Positions 33,264 through 42,866 of a stretch of DNA of 64,000 nt are shown here, one piece after another (the first letter of the stretch is position 1; each line of letters starts with the position of its first letter). Source of the DNA: Halobacillus litoralis (GTDB taxonomy: Bacteria; Bacillota; Bacilli; Bacillales; Halobacillaceae). The position numbers and the translations under genes are program-made. The stretch is taken from NCBI RefSeq assembly GCF_009856445.1, contig NZ_WMFA01000002.1:434001-498000 (forward strand). Direction: 5' to 3'. The notes under the pieces were generated by a model. It was not told the origin of the DNA. It searched no databases and saw only the letters and a list, made by a program, of their open reading frames with translations.

Positions 33264-34574
33264 TTACTTGTTCATATATTTGTCGATTTCCCACTTGCTT
33301 ACTTGCAAGGAGTATTGAGTCCACTCATCTTCTTTGTCTTCGATATAAGCATTGGCTGTGTGATCACCAAGAGCTTTAAGAAGAACTTCGTCTTTCTTAA
33401 GTGCAGAAAGAGCTTCTTTCAAGTTTGTAGGAAGTGTTGGTACGCTGTCGTCCTCAACTTCGTACAGGTTACGGCTTTCTGCTTCACCTGCATCATATTC
33501 GTTACGGATACCTTCAAGACCAGCTTGGATCAATACCGCAAGTGTCAGGTAAGGGTTCGCTGTCGGGTCCGGGTTACGGACTTCGAAACGAGTACCTTGT
33601 CCACGTGTTGTTGGTACACGGACCATACAGCTACGGTTGGAGTGTGACCAAGCGATACTTACAGGTGCTTCATAACCAGGAACAAGACGCTTATAAGAGT
33701 TCACGTTCGGGTTCGTGATTGCTGCAATGGCGCGGGCGTGGTGAAGAATACCAGCGATGAATTGTTTCATCGTTTTAGAAACGCCATCTTTCGCATCTTC
33801 ATCATAGAAAGCACTGTCGCCATCTCTGAATAGGGAAAGGTGTGCGTGCATTCCAGAACCGTTTTCGCCTGCAATTGGCTTAGGCATGAATGTCGCATGA
33901 TAATCGTGGTTTGTTGCGATATCTTTTACGACATTTTTGAACGTCTGGATGTTATCAGCTGTTTTCAGCATGTTGTCAAAACGGAAGTTGATTTCGTGCT
34001 GCCCCATCGCAACTTCGTGGTGGGAAGCTTCCATTTCGAAACCGAATTTCTTAAGTGTACGAACGATGTCACGACGTACTTTATCTCCTTTATCTTTCGG
34101 AGAAGCATCGAAATATCCACCGCGGTCGTTCATTTCGCGGATCGGGTAACCGTCTTTATCCAATTTGAATAGGAAGAATTCAGGTTCTGGACCGACGTTT
34201 ACTGTGTATCCCATGTCTTCAGCTTCTTTCATTGCTCGCTTAAGGATGTAACGAGGGTCTCCTTCGAATGGAGTGCCATCTGGCTTGTAGATATCACAAA
34301 TGAAGCGCGCACTGCGATCTTCATCGACCAAAGAAGGAAGTAGTAGGAATGTATCTAAGTCTGGTACGAGATACATGTCACTTTCTTGGATATCGGAAAA
34401 ACCGGAAATGGAAGAACTGTCGAACATCGCTTCATTATCTAAAACCATTTCTAGTTCTTCAGCCGGTAGTTCAACATTTTTCGTATCCCCATACATATCT
34501 GTGAATTCTAATAGTAGGAATTCAACGTTGTTTTCTTTTACTTCCTGAATAATTTGCTCTTTTGTGTAAGTCAT
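33264..34574 (-). CDS. glnA: Glutamine synthetase type I
   Basis: Enzyme of 436 residues making glutamine from glutamate, ammonia and ATP, active as a dodecamer. Typical GSI-alpha motifs: LEFTDMYGDTKNVELP, FICDIYKPDGTPFEGDPR, GPEPEFFLF and ASHHEVAMGQHEI (metal sites), GSGMHAHLSLF, and NPNVNSYKRLVPGYEAP. The first conserved loop reads SSSISGF rather than the common GSSIEGF. In Bacilli glnA usually follows glnR; here it is alone, with a perfect GlnR/TnrA box about 80 bp upstream of the start. That shows nitrogen control through a regulator encoded elsewhere. A second glnA copy in the genome is possible. Confidence 0.96.
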   Translation of the reverse strand: MTYTKEQIIQEVKENNVEFLLLEFTDMYGDTKNVELPAEELEMVLDNEAMFDSSSISGFSDIQESDMYLVPDLDTFLLLPSLVDEDRSARFICDIYKPDGTPFEGDPRYILKRAMKEAEDMGYTVNVGPEPEFFLFKLDKDGYPIREMNDRGGYFDASPKDKGDKVRRDIVRTLKKFGFEMEASHHEVAMGQHEINFRFDNMLKTADNIQTFKNVVKDIATNHDYHATFMPKPIAGENGSGMHAHLSLFRDGDSAFYDEDAKDGVSKTMKQFIAGILHHARAIAAITNPNVNSYKRLVPGYEAPVSIAWSHSNRSCMVRVPTTRGQGTRFEVRNPDPTANPYLTLAVLIQAGLEGIRNEYDAGEAESRNLYEVEDDSVPTLPTNLKEALSALKKDEVLLKALGDHTANAYIEDKEDEWTQYSLQVSKWEIDKYMNK

Positions 34575-34652
34575 ACATTACCCTCTCTTTTACAATTTTA
34601 TTATGAGATTTGTATCCGGAATAGTGCTGGATATGTACCTCACTTTTTCTTA

Positions 34653-34669
34653 TGTAAGGAATTCTAACA
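34653..34669. promoter_or_regulatory. GlnR/TnrA binding site
   Basis: TGTAAGGAATTCTAACA matches the TGTNA-N7-TNACA consensus at every fixed base. It lies between glnA (minus, start 34574) and a small membrane protein (plus, start 34797) and could act on both. Confidence 0.85.
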
Positions 34670-34796
34670 CATAGTGTAGACAAATCTCAAATCTCTTTTA
34701 TTTAAATTCCCTTATTTTTTTCCCCTAAACCTATGATTTAGTAAAAAAATTCGTCCTTCAACATAAGGTAGATTATAAGGATAACGGAGGTGTTGT

Positions 34797-35189
34797 ATGA
34801 ACAGTAAAAACCTTGTATTCATGCAGTCTGTGGCTATTTTTGGTTACCTGGTTTTCATCTCACTCGTGACTGTGAAAGTACAGGGCACCGCTCTTGTGAC
34901 AGAAAATTTTTATTTTTATATTATTTTCTCACAATTTGTATATGTCCCTGTAGGAATTTTGCTCGCACTGCCAGCTTTCCTTAAACAATGGGGAGGAGAA
35001 GGACAATGGAAATGGAAGAAAAGATATGGCCTTTTCTTTCTTTTTCCTTCTTTATATGTATTGCTTGTACCCTATGTCATTCCTGTCGATTCTATTTTAC
35101 CGAATCTATTGATTACGAATCCTTCTGTGAGTTCGGTGATTCAGGTTCTCTGTGGGTACTTTTTGGTAAAAGGATTCGAAAAAGAATAG
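34797..35189 (+). CDS. Small integral membrane protein
   Basis: A 130-residue protein with four hydrophobic helices and a basic loop in the middle (KQWGGEGQWKWKKRYG). It ends in KGFEKE. I recognise no family. AACGGAGGTG lies before the ATG. It is divergent from glnA, with the GlnR/TnrA box between them about 130 bp upstream, so nitrogen control is possible but not shown. The pyrophosphatase gene follows after about 115 bp. Confidence 0.7.
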   Translation: MNSKNLVFMQSVAIFGYLVFISLVTVKVQGTALVTENFYFYIIFSQFVYVPVGILLALPAFLKQWGGEGQWKWKKRYGLFFLFPSLYVLLVPYVIPVDSILPNLLITNPSVSSVIQVLCGYFLVKGFEKE

Positions 35190-35305
35190 TTTTCCTTCCA
35201 TATTAAGGGGAATGATAGGAGAAGATGGACTATGGATGCAATCTATTTTATAATCGAGACGGACAAGACATCCTACATACCCTTGATAAAGAAAGGAAGA
35301 TTTTT

Positions 35306-36232
35306 GTGAGTAAAACATTGATTTTCGGGCACAAGAACCCGGATACGGATACGATTACTTCAGCACTTGTGTATGCTGAATTGAAAAAAGCCCTTGGCGA
35401 AGAGGTAGAAGCGGTTCGTCTTGGAGAAGTAAATGGAGAAACTCAATTTGCCTTGGATCAGTTCAATGTCGATGCGCCACGCCTGGTTGAGCGTGTATCT
35501 GATGAAGTCGAACAGGTCATCCTTGTCGACCATAACGAGCGCCAGCAGAGTGCAGAGGATATTGATGAAGTGCAGGTGCTTGAGGTCATCGACCACCACC
35601 GTATTGCAAACTTCGAAACAAAAGGACCGCTTTACTACCGTGCGGAGCCAGTCGGCTGTACGGCAACGATTTTGAACAAGTTGTATAAGGAAAAAGGACA
35701 GCAGGTTTCGAAGCCAATGGCAGGGTTAATGCTGTCAGCGATTATTTCTGATTCGCTTCTTTTCAAATCACCGACATGCACAGACGAAGATCGTAAAGCT
35801 GCCGAAGAACTTGCAGCGATGGCCGGTGTTGATGCTGAAGAATATGGCCTGAAGATGTTGAAAGCAGGCGCGGATATCAGTGACAAGACAGCTGAAGAGC
35901 TGATCACCCTTGATGCAAAAGGGTTCAACATGGGAGATAAAAAAGTAGAAATCGCCCAGGTGAATACAGTGGATACAGATGATGTTCTTTCCCGTAAGAG
36001 CGAGCTTGAAGCAGCCATTGAAAAGAACGTTTCTGAAAAAGGTTTGGACCTGTTCCTGCTTGTAGTTACAGACATTCTTGAAAGCGACTCGACAGTCGTA
36101 GCAGTCGGTAACGAAACAGAAGCCGTGGCGAAAGCTTTCGAAACGGAGCTTGATGGTAATCAGGCGGTCTTGAAAGGTGTCGTCTCCCGTAAGAAGCAAA
36201 TCGTCCCTCCATTGAATACTTATTTCGGATAA
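35306..36232 (+). CDS. ppaC: Manganese-dependent inorganic pyrophosphatase
   Basis: Cytoplasmic family II pyrophosphatase of 308 residues, converting PPi to phosphate and pulling biosynthetic reactions forward. The DHH superfamily motifs are seen: [14 protein letters not shown] (His and Asp metal ligands), [16 protein letters not shown], and the C-terminal DHHA2 domain ending with [14 protein letters not shown], whose Arg-Lys-Lys binds substrate. The start is GTG at 35306 after AAAGGAAG; the frame extends to 35225 without support. Terminator follows. Confidence 0.95.
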   Translation: MSKTLIFGHKNPDTDTITSALVYAELKKALGEEVEAVRLGEVNGETQFALDQFNVDAPRLVERVSDEVEQVILVDHNERQQSAEDIDEVQVLEVIDHHRIANFETKGPLYYRAEPVGCTATILNKLYKEKGQQVSKPMAGLMLSAIISDSLLFKSPTCTDEDRKAAEELAAMAGVDAEEYGLKMLKAGADISDKTAEELITLDAKGFNMGDKKVEIAQVNTVDTDDVLSRKSELEAAIEKNVSEKGLDLFLLVVTDILESDSTVVAVGNETEAVAKAFETELDGNQAVLKGVVSRKKQIVPPLNTYFG

Positions 36233-36236
36233 GAAT

Positions 36237-36273
36237 AAAAGCGAACCCTCCTTGTGAGGCGTTCGCTTTTTTT
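36237..36273 (+). terminator. Terminator after ppaC
   Basis: AAAAGCGAAC and GTTCGCTTTT with an inner CCTC/GAGG stem, followed by Ts. Confidence 0.88.
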
Positions 36274-36310
36274 ATAGCATTCATTCTCTTCCATATAAGC
36301 TCACTATATT

Positions 36311-36835
36311 CTTGAAGACTCAGTTTCGAGATGTTTTCAGGGTTCGTTGCCTAGTTAAGCGTTAGGGGTGGCTGGGAAGCAACTCGCTTTCCTGTGGGGG
36401 AGCGCCGAGCTTCCTCGGACTGCGTCCTGCGGGATCTCGCCTATCTCGTTCTCCCACGGGAGTCTCGCAGCTTCCCAACCACCCCATTTGTGGAGAAGTG
36501 GAACGAACCCCTATACCGAGAGTGAGTGTCTCTTATTCCTCTATCCTAAGTAGGCATAAAACGCTCTATATCAAGCCTTAAGTTCTGTCAGCCCGCAGTA
36601 GAAAATTTTATATGATTCATTTCGTTTCATTATTCAAGGTGACCTTTTAGAAGTGGTTTCGAGAATCAACCTAGGTAAAGGGCGAAGGGGAATGGCGAGA
36701 CTCCTGCGGGAAAGAAGTGCAGGGTGAGACCCCACAGGACGCAGTCCGAGGAGGCTCACCGCGCTCCCGCGGAAAGCGAGTTATTCCCCGCAGCCCCCAT
36801 CCACTTAACAAAAATCTCGAAACTGAGTCTTCAAG
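36311..36835. repeat. MITE-like inverted-repeat element, copy 1
   Basis: A 525-bp non-coding element bounded by perfect 22-bp inverted ends starting CTTGAAGACTCAGTTTCGAG. Each half holds a further inverted block (ACTCCTGCGGGA, GACGCAGTCCGAGGA and their complements), so the whole can fold into a giant hairpin around a variable centre of about 170 bp. No transposase is encoded. A second copy lies at 46.3 kb in the same orientation. The internal blocks are of the type scattered through many Bacillaceae genomes. Confidence 0.85.
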
Positions 36836-36871
36836 AAACCTGCCATATAGTTTTATAGACGGCGGTGATAC

Positions 36872-37402
36872 CTACGAAAGAAACTGATCATTAAATGTGC
36901 GGATCGTTTCTGTCAGGGCCTGCATTTTTTCCTTGTCCGATACTGTGAACGATTCTTTTTCAATAATGTATTGCACATCGGAATGGATTTCTTTTAAAGC
37001 AGCCGTAATCTCCTCTACCTTGTCTGATTCCTCATTTGTAAATGATTCCTTAGTAATCACCGATCGAAGCTTGAACAACTCATTCGAATAATCTCGGAAA
37101 TACCCTTTTTCCAATTCACTCGATCTTTCAGCTGCATTCAATAGTCTTTGATTGCCAGTGAGTTGCTGGAGGCTGCGGGTGAGTAATGTCTCTGCGTAGA
37201 AATTCGCTTTTTCATCTTCTTCGCTATGATACGACTCAAAAGATAGGATGACGTCTTCAATACGAAAAGGAAGTTCGGACACAGCGGAAGTGGCGGCATC
37301 TCTCGTAAACGTATCGATTTCCGAGGACCTGGTTGTATCGAACCAGAGATAAGCGAAAACGATGCTGGTAAGTAAGAAGATTCCTGTAAGAATTTTGTAC
37401 AT
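36872..37402 (-). CDS. Hypothetical membrane-anchored helical protein
   Basis: An unrecognised 176-residue protein. Residues 4-20 form one membrane anchor, and the rest is charged and strongly helical, likely coiled coil, facing outside. A ribosome site, AAGGAGCCCG, precedes the ATG on the minus strand. It borders the inverted-repeat element, which begins 36 bp beyond its stop. A sensor-like or spacer role is imaginable, but nothing identifies one. Confidence 0.65.
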   Translation of the reverse strand: MYKILTGIFLLTSIVFAYLWFDTTRSSEIDTFTRDAATSAVSELPFRIEDVILSFESYHSEEDEKANFYAETLLTRSLQQLTGNQRLLNAAERSSELEKGYFRDYSNELFKLRSVITKESFTNEESDKVEEITAALKEIHSDVQYIIEKESFTVSDKEKMQALTETIRTFNDQFLS

Positions 37403-37639
37403 AGGTAACGGGCTCCTTTTTGCTATCCTTCATTACTCGTATCGTATCATGTAGAACGTCTGCATGTTTACATAAAGAATTGAGTATTTCGTGAAGGTTT
37501 GAAATAATTGGAAATAAGTGAGTGAGAATTCAGGTTTGCGATTCCAGTACGATATGTCGTAACTCTTTGTATGACGCAGCGTAAGTGATTGGACTGTTTT
37601 TCTGTCGAACATGTTTCATAAAAGTAGAGGTGTGGTGGA

Positions 37640-38257
37640 ATGGGAACTTTAATTCTTTCAGGTGGAGGAAGCGCGAAGCAGAACAAGGAAGCTCATAAAA
37701 CGCTCGCAGAAAGAATGGACAAGGACAAACCTCTTTTGTATATTCCTGTAGCTGGTGATCCTGTGCGGAGGCCGCATGAGGAAAGTTTCTGTTACATAAA
37801 AAGATGTCTGATTCCATATGGTGTGACTCAGTTTGAGATGTGGACTGATCTTAATAATCATTCAGTCGTGGATATTCAGACGTTCGCAGGTATTTATATC
37901 AGCGGAGGGTGTTCCTTGAAGCTGCGAAGATTGGTGAGCGAAAGTGGTTTCTACAGTGCTCTCTCTGAGTTTTACAAACGAGGCGGCATCATTTTCGGGC
38001 AAAGTGCAGGAGCTATCCTTTTAGGAAATGATAGAGCAGGATTACATGAAGGTCTGAATCTTGTAGAAAATTACAGGATATGGTGTCACTACAAAGCTGA
38101 AATGGAGGGGAAAAGCTCTTTTTTGAGCGACAAAGAGAGTAGTCGAATCCTTGCAATGGAAGATGGGGGGTCTGTACTCGTTACTAATGGTCGCATGATA
38201 AGGATCAGCGGTAATAATTATACTCTTCAAGAAGGCACGAAAACGTCAATCGAATAA
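37640..38257 (+). CDS. Peptidase S51 family protein (dipeptidase E-like)
   Basis: A 205-residue member of the S51/class I glutamine amidotransferase-like fold. The start GTLILSGGGS, the ISGGCSLKL loop and the nucleophile elbow GQSAGAI (Ser near residue 121) are family marks. S51 peptidases cut Asp-Xaa dipeptides or, in cyanophycinases, storage polymer. Substrate is unknown here. A GAGGTG site lies before the ATG. It is monocistronic. Confidence 0.85.
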   Translation: MGTLILSGGGSAKQNKEAHKTLAERMDKDKPLLYIPVAGDPVRRPHEESFCYIKRCLIPYGVTQFEMWTDLNNHSVVDIQTFAGIYISGGCSLKLRRLVSESGFYSALSEFYKRGGIIFGQSAGAILLGNDRAGLHEGLNLVENYRIWCHYKAEMEGKSSFLSDKESSRILAMEDGGSVLVTNGRMIRISGNNYTLQEGTKTSIE

Positions 38258-38421
38258 CCTTTGAAACAGATTTTTCATCCTTTTACCAAGATTTTTGTTC
38301 ACCAAATTGTCCGTTTTTTCTTCTGGAATAACTACCTTTGCTCTGATATAAATTAGAGGGGGAGTGAACCAAAATCCCTTTTTGTACGTAACCATTATAA
38401 AAGAGTAAAGGAGCAGAAATC

Positions 38422-38967
38422 ATGAAATATATATCCCTGTTAAGTTTACTAGTCGTACTTGCCCTGCCGGTGACGGTCGAGGCACATACACATCTTGAAA
38501 GCTCAGAACCTGAATCAGGAGGTGCGTTATCATCAGAAAACCCTGGTGTCACACTGACCTTCGATTCCAAAGTTCAGGAGCCTACAGCCTTAACGGTGAC
38601 GGGGGAGAATGGAGAAGAACTCCAAATAGACAACTATACCCATTCCCCGGATAACGTGATCGCATTCAACATTCCCGAAGAAGCAGCTGGTGGAGACATT
38701 GAGGTCTTTTACAGCATCATCGGCGAGGACGGGCATGTCATGGAAAATCAGTTGACGTTTCAATATACAGTGAACGACAAGGCGTTTGAACCTGAAGCAT
38801 CTGAAACAGAGGAACCGGAAGCAGCTTCAGGAGAAGAGTCTGAAGATCAGCAGGTGGCGGCATCTGAACAAGGGAATGAATCAATGGTCTGGATTGTACC
38901 GGTACTTGGATTTGGCCTTCTAATTACTGCTGTGCTCGTATTCCTGGGGATCAGGAAAAAATCATGA
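38422..38967 (+). CDS. copC: CopC-domain copper-binding exported protein
   Basis: A 181-residue protein with a signal peptide whose cleavage exposes an N-terminal AHTHLESSEP, the copper-binding start of CopC proteins. The beta-sandwich domain (about 22-120) contains FYSIIGEDGHVMENQLTF with a second conserved His. An acidic Glu-rich linker and a C-terminal membrane helix anchor it to the cell surface. Its stop overlaps the start of copD as ATGA. CopC is thought to hand copper to CopD. Confidence 0.92.
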   Translation: MKYISLLSLLVVLALPVTVEAHTHLESSEPESGGALSSENPGVTLTFDSKVQEPTALTVTGENGEELQIDNYTHSPDNVIAFNIPEEAAGGDIEVFYSIIGEDGHVMENQLTFQYTVNDKAFEPEASETEEPEAASGEESEDQQVAASEQGNESMVWIVPVLGFGLLITAVLVFLGIRKKS

Positions 38968-40034
38968 TTCATGCGTTAACGAATGGAGCTTTCTATGCTT
39001 GCCTCTCCATTCTCATCGGTGCAAGCCTCTTGTCTTTTACTGATGAAAAGCTTGCCCAACGTAGAAAAACATGGACTACGATCACTCTGTCTGTACCTGT
39101 TTTAGCTGTCTATCCAGTCATGCAGCTGGCAGCCATGCTGCAGGAATATCGAGAAGGGGGCTTATGGGAGAGTTTATTTCATGTTCTTACCCAGTTAAAA
39201 GGGGGACAGGCCTGGCTGCTATTATTGTCCCTGGCTGTCCTTCATGCCATCGTCCTGAACATGATCAAAAGCCCAAAGGTCGCCTACTCATTCAGTTTAT
39301 TCATCCTCGTCGGGATGATCCTCACTCAAAGCATAACGGGTCACGCTGCGAGCACCGCGTCTGTTCAAGGAGCACTTTTTCATGCGATTCATTTCATCGC
39401 TGTCGGCGTATGGTCCGGTATACTACTCGTTGTCAGCTTTTTTTCTGAGAGGGAAAACCACTGGGAGTCTTTTGTTGGCTGGTTTACAAAGACAGCCATC
39501 GCGTGCATCGTATGGATTGTGTTGACAGGTGTCGCTATGAGTTTTCTTCTATCAGAAAGTATCCTGGATTCGTGGATGCTATCTTATGGCCAGGCGCTGT
39601 TGATCAAACACCTCCTGTTTGTGGTCCTCCTGCTGTTTGCTTTCATCAATGGTTTTCTCATGAAGCGTCTAGTAGCAGAGAATGCTGACTTCTCGCCCAA
39701 GCGCTGGTGGAAAGCGGAGAGTCTTCTCATTGTTTTCATCTATACGATTACAGGATATATGACCGAACAGGAAACCCCGCATAATATTGCGCAAACGTTG
39801 GAGCACCAGGAACCTTCTGCCCTTTTCCGTGTATTCACGACAGTGGAAGGGGCCGGCCCATTGACCTTCGCTCCGAACCTGATCGGTCTATCCTCTCTCG
39901 CTTTAGCTGTTATTTTCCTTTTATTTACCGGTGTGATGATCAGGCGGAATTCGCTGGCAGGTACTTTTTTTGTCAGTGCCATGGTTGTATGGTCTTTATA
40001 TCTTGGTCTTATGAGCAGTGTATCCATGAATTAA
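38964..40034 (+). CDS. copD: CopD-family copper import membrane protein
   Basis: Integral membrane protein of 356 residues with eight or nine helices. Family motifs: ITGHAAS, FHAIHFIAVGVWSGILLV with conserved His residues thought to carry copper, and KHLLFVVLLLFAFING. It partners CopC in copper uptake or tolerance. Coupled translation through the 4-bp overlap and the terminator after it define a two-gene operon. No cytochrome oxidase assembly genes are nearby. Confidence 0.92.
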   Translation: MIHALTNGAFYACLSILIGASLLSFTDEKLAQRRKTWTTITLSVPVLAVYPVMQLAAMLQEYREGGLWESLFHVLTQLKGGQAWLLLLSLAVLHAIVLNMIKSPKVAYSFSLFILVGMILTQSITGHAASTASVQGALFHAIHFIAVGVWSGILLVVSFFSERENHWESFVGWFTKTAIACIVWIVLTGVAMSFLLSESILDSWMLSYGQALLIKHLLFVVLLLFAFINGFLMKRLVAENADFSPKRWWKAESLLIVFIYTITGYMTEQETPHNIAQTLEHQEPSALFRVFTTVEGAGPLTFAPNLIGLSSLALAVIFLLFTGVMIRRNSLAGTFFVSAMVVWSLYLGLMSSVSMN

Positions 40035-40064
40035 ACGGACACCTACAGAGGTGTTCGTTTTTTT
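40033..40064 (+). terminator. Terminator of the copCD operon
   Basis: AACGGACACCT and AGGTGTTCGTT pair across ACAG and are followed by a T-run. Confidence 0.9.
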
Positions 40065-40142
40065 ATGGAATGAAACTTTTCTATTTCTTTATCCGTAGGA
40101 AGGGGAGGTCATGAAAGGAATTTCAATGGATAAGGAGAGGGA

Positions 40143-41159
40143 ATGATGAATGCATCGATCAAAAGAAAACTGGAAGCATTAAAGGAGGATGAACTCCGCG
40201 CCATTTTACTCCATCAGTGGTCGCTCTTTTCTTATGTAGAAGAAGGGAAGATTTCTGAAAGTGAGTGGCTCAGTCAGGTAAAAGAAATGAAGAATAGAAC
40301 GGAACAGGTCTGTGATGAACGTTTGCATCCTTTCCAAACAGAAGAGGGCAAAACCATCGAACGCGTTCATATCGTCTTTAGTGAATCTGCGAAAGGTTCA
40401 TTGCAGATTGCTCTGAGACAAAGAGAGACAAAGGAAGAAGTTCTGGCTCTTTCTCCGATGTTTTCCATTGGGCCGATACAGCACTTGGACAAAGAAGAGG
40501 GGATCAAGAAGCGGAAAGAGTGGCTGTTTTCCCATCTGATTATGGATGATGAAGAGTGTATCCATATGGAAGAGGATTTATTGAGAATCATGGATGAATT
40601 AACATCCATTCCAGCGAATGTGCCTGTCACGATATGGGTCGGGGCCAATGCGCATGAACAGACAGGTCTATGTTTTGTGATGCACCTTTTGAAGAGTAAA
40701 ACCAACCCGATCGATCTTGTTCAAGTAACGGATGCTTTAGATTTTCCGCTTCACACAGGAGAATTGTCCCCGGACCGTTTTGTGAGTTTGTTGCCTTCAA
40801 GGAATCCTGTGTCTAAAGAGAGCATGGAAGCCTATCAGGAAGAGTGGCGGACGTTATCAAATGAAAATACAAATCTTCGGATCTTTGAGAACGGCATACA
40901 CTCGACATCTGAAAACCATTTTGATGGAGTCCTCATCCAATCGTTGGAAAAGCTTCAGCGCGAGAGTGAGGATGGTGACTACATAAAAGCCGCTCGTTTA
41001 ATCGGAGAGGTACTGGGGCATTTGTCCCAAGTCGTCGGGGACAGTTTTTTTGAGTATCGTGTTCGTGAACTTGTTCTTCATGGGGAATTTCAAATGAGAG
41101 GTGTACCGAGGGGAATGAGGTATTACGATGTGAAAGGGAAAACACAATCAGTCGTTTAG
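40143..41159 (+). CDS. DUF1835/DUF3658 domain protein
   Basis: A 338-residue cytoplasmic protein. After a 60-residue helical lead comes the DUF1835 domain, starting VHIVFSESAKGSLQIAL (about residue 75). A C-terminal DUF3658 domain contains FFEYRVRELVLHGEFQMRGVPRGMRYYDV. The pairing is common in Firmicutes and has no assigned biochemical role. Two ATGs in tandem follow AAGGAGAGG. Terminator follows. Transcribed alone. Confidence 0.85.
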   Translation: MMNASIKRKLEALKEDELRAILLHQWSLFSYVEEGKISESEWLSQVKEMKNRTEQVCDERLHPFQTEEGKTIERVHIVFSESAKGSLQIALRQRETKEEVLALSPMFSIGPIQHLDKEEGIKKRKEWLFSHLIMDDEECIHMEEDLLRIMDELTSIPANVPVTIWVGANAHEQTGLCFVMHLLKSKTNPIDLVQVTDALDFPLHTGELSPDRFVSLLPSRNPVSKESMEAYQEEWRTLSNENTNLRIFENGIHSTSENHFDGVLIQSLEKLQRESEDGDYIKAARLIGEVLGHLSQVVGDSFFEYRVRELVLHGEFQMRGVPRGMRYYDVKGKTQSVV

Positions 41160-41178
41160 AGCGGCAGAAAAAAAGATA

Positions 41179-41210
41179 ACGCCTGGCTGTGCGGGCCAAG
41201 CGTTTTTTTT
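41179..41210. terminator. Terminator between convergent genes
   Basis: ACGCCTGGC and GCCAAGCGT (one mismatch) with eight Ts after it. Confidence 0.75.
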
Positions 41211-41790
41211 ACGCGCGTTTCATCCATTCTTCTCTAAGGACTCCCATGCGGATCGAATCATAAAACTGCCCTTCGTAAATGCGGCATTTCCTTAACCGGC
41301 CTTCGACTTTCATGCCGAGTTTTTCACCGACACGCATCATCCGCTCGTTTTTGGACCATGTCGTCAAACCGACACGGGCGAGAGGGAGCGTGCGAAAAAG
41401 ATAGTCCACCCAAATCTCAAGCGCTTCCGATCCGTAGCCGCCGTTCCAATAGTCAGGGTCATAGATGCCGATCCCGACTTCAAGCCATAGGGAAGGTTTG
41501 TGTTCCCAGTAATACGTGACGGTACCGATGGTTTTTCCATCCACTTCGATGATGAGTCGTGAATCGGGTTCGTTTGGCCCGAGCCTGTGGATACGGGCTT
41601 TTTCATGACTGCGGTAGCTTTCGAGTGTATGAGGCTCCAGCGGATAGTAGGGGGCATCCCATTTCTTCCATTCCGGTTGGTCGCCGTTGTAGATCAACTG
41701 GTACAAGACGGGGATATCCTTCTCGGTGATTGCCCGCAATGTCACTCGTTGTCCGTTCAATTGTTCATCACTTTTTAATCGTTGCAGCAT
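41209..41790 (-). CDS. GNAT acetyltransferase, RimJ/RimL-like
   Basis: A 193-residue acetyltransferase. The pattern LNGQRVTLRAITEKDIPVLY at the start, WLEVGIGIYDPDYWNGGYGSEALE as motif A region and GLTTWSKNERMMRVGEKLGM near the end are typical of the RimJ/RimL/SpeG branch acting on ribosomal proteins or small amines. Substrate is unknown. The gene is monocistronic on the minus strand. Confidence 0.87.
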   Translation of the reverse strand: MLQRLKSDEQLNGQRVTLRAITEKDIPVLYQLIYNGDQPEWKKWDAPYYPLEPHTLESYRSHEKARIHRLGPNEPDSRLIIEVDGKTIGTVTYYWEHKPSLWLEVGIGIYDPDYWNGGYGSEALEIWVDYLFRTLPLARVGLTTWSKNERMMRVGEKLGMKVEGRLRKCRIYEGQFYDSIRMGVLREEWMKRA

Positions 41791-41903
41791 CCGCGTGCCT
41801 CCGTTCCGGCTTTTCTTTCATCGTACCATAAGTGAGAATGGTTGTTTGAATATTTTCGTTTACGGTTATAAAAGAATAAGACGTACATAGGTAGGTGAAA
41901 CGC

Positions 41904-42854
41904 ATGATTGAGGTTATGGCTTATAGCAAAGAACGAGGACTGCAAGATAATCTTTCCATCGAAGAACTTTCCAGTGGGGACTGGGACTGGTACTGGGTCG
42001 ACTTCAATCAGCCTTCTGAAGGGGAAGTGACACTATTAGAGAAAACGTTCGAGTTTCACCCCTTGGCGGTGGAAGACTGCCTGCACGGACTGCAGCGCCC
42101 GAAGCTCGATTATTATGATGATCACAGCTTCATCGTCGTTCATTCCGTAAATCCGCAGACGCTTGAGCGGGAGGAAATCGATGTGTTTCTCGGTGAGTGT
42201 TCGCTCGTCACTTTTCACAAGGAAAAGAATGAACCCTTGGAACAAGCGAAAAAGATTGTCAGAAATACGAGACTGCATCAGGATGTCGACGAATATTATG
42301 TCTTTCATCAGATCCTCGATAAAGTCGTCGATCATTACTTCCCGATCATTTATAAAATTGAGGACCATATCAACGAAATTGAAGATAATACGAAAGACTT
42401 GTCTATGGAAAGGCTGCTTGAGGAATTGTTCGATCGCCGCAGTGAACTGCTGACGTTGAGGCAGACGATCCACCCGATGAGGGATCTGTTGTACCGAATA
42501 TTGAACACCCGGCATTTGGACGGGGTTTTCGATCGGAGAGAGTACTTTGCGGATATTCATGACCACCTGATCAAAGTGGCCGACATGGTCGCATCAAACA
42601 GGGAAATGACCCAGGATATCCGGGACAGCTACCTTTCCTTAAACTCCCATGAAACGAACCGGACGATGCAGATTCTCACCGTCATCAGTGTCATCTTCAT
42701 GCCGCTGACATTCATTGTTGGTGTGTATGGCATGAACTTCGCCAACATGCCGGAGCTGCAAACGGAATACGGCTATTTTGTCGTATGGGGGATTATGATT
42801 GCTGTAGCGGTTGCGATGTTCATCTGGTTCAGAAACAAAGGCTGGTTTGATTGA
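41904..42854 (+). CDS. corA: CorA-family Mg2+/divalent metal transporter
   Basis: A 316-residue pentameric channel for Mg2+ (or Co2+/Ni2+). A large cytoplasmic N-terminal domain (about 1-250) with FEFHPLAVEDCLHGLQRPKLDYYDD leads to the long stalk helix. Two membrane helices follow, the first closed by the YGMNFANMPE selectivity loop. AGGTAGGTG sets ATG 41904, though the frame opens with GTG at 41895. A strong terminator follows. Confidence 0.94.
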   Translation: MIEVMAYSKERGLQDNLSIEELSSGDWDWYWVDFNQPSEGEVTLLEKTFEFHPLAVEDCLHGLQRPKLDYYDDHSFIVVHSVNPQTLEREEIDVFLGECSLVTFHKEKNEPLEQAKKIVRNTRLHQDVDEYYVFHQILDKVVDHYFPIIYKIEDHINEIEDNTKDLSMERLLEELFDRRSELLTLRQTIHPMRDLLYRILNTRHLDGVFDRREYFADIHDHLIKVADMVASNREMTQDIRDSYLSLNSHETNRTMQILTVISVIFMPLTFIVGVYGMNFANMPELQTEYGYFVVWGIMIAVAVAMFIWFRNKGWFD

Positions 42855-42866
42855 ATGAAGAGACGT

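Noticed and set aside
33044-33324. Cys/Arg/Ser-rich minus-strand frames at the end of the fusion gene
   Set aside because: They read through the 20-bp repeat and the glnA terminator, with no ribosome site.
36368-36553. Open frames inside the two hairpin elements (also 46331-46588 and 46614-46814)
   Set aside because: They are not kept between copies and have no ribosome sites; the element is non-coding.
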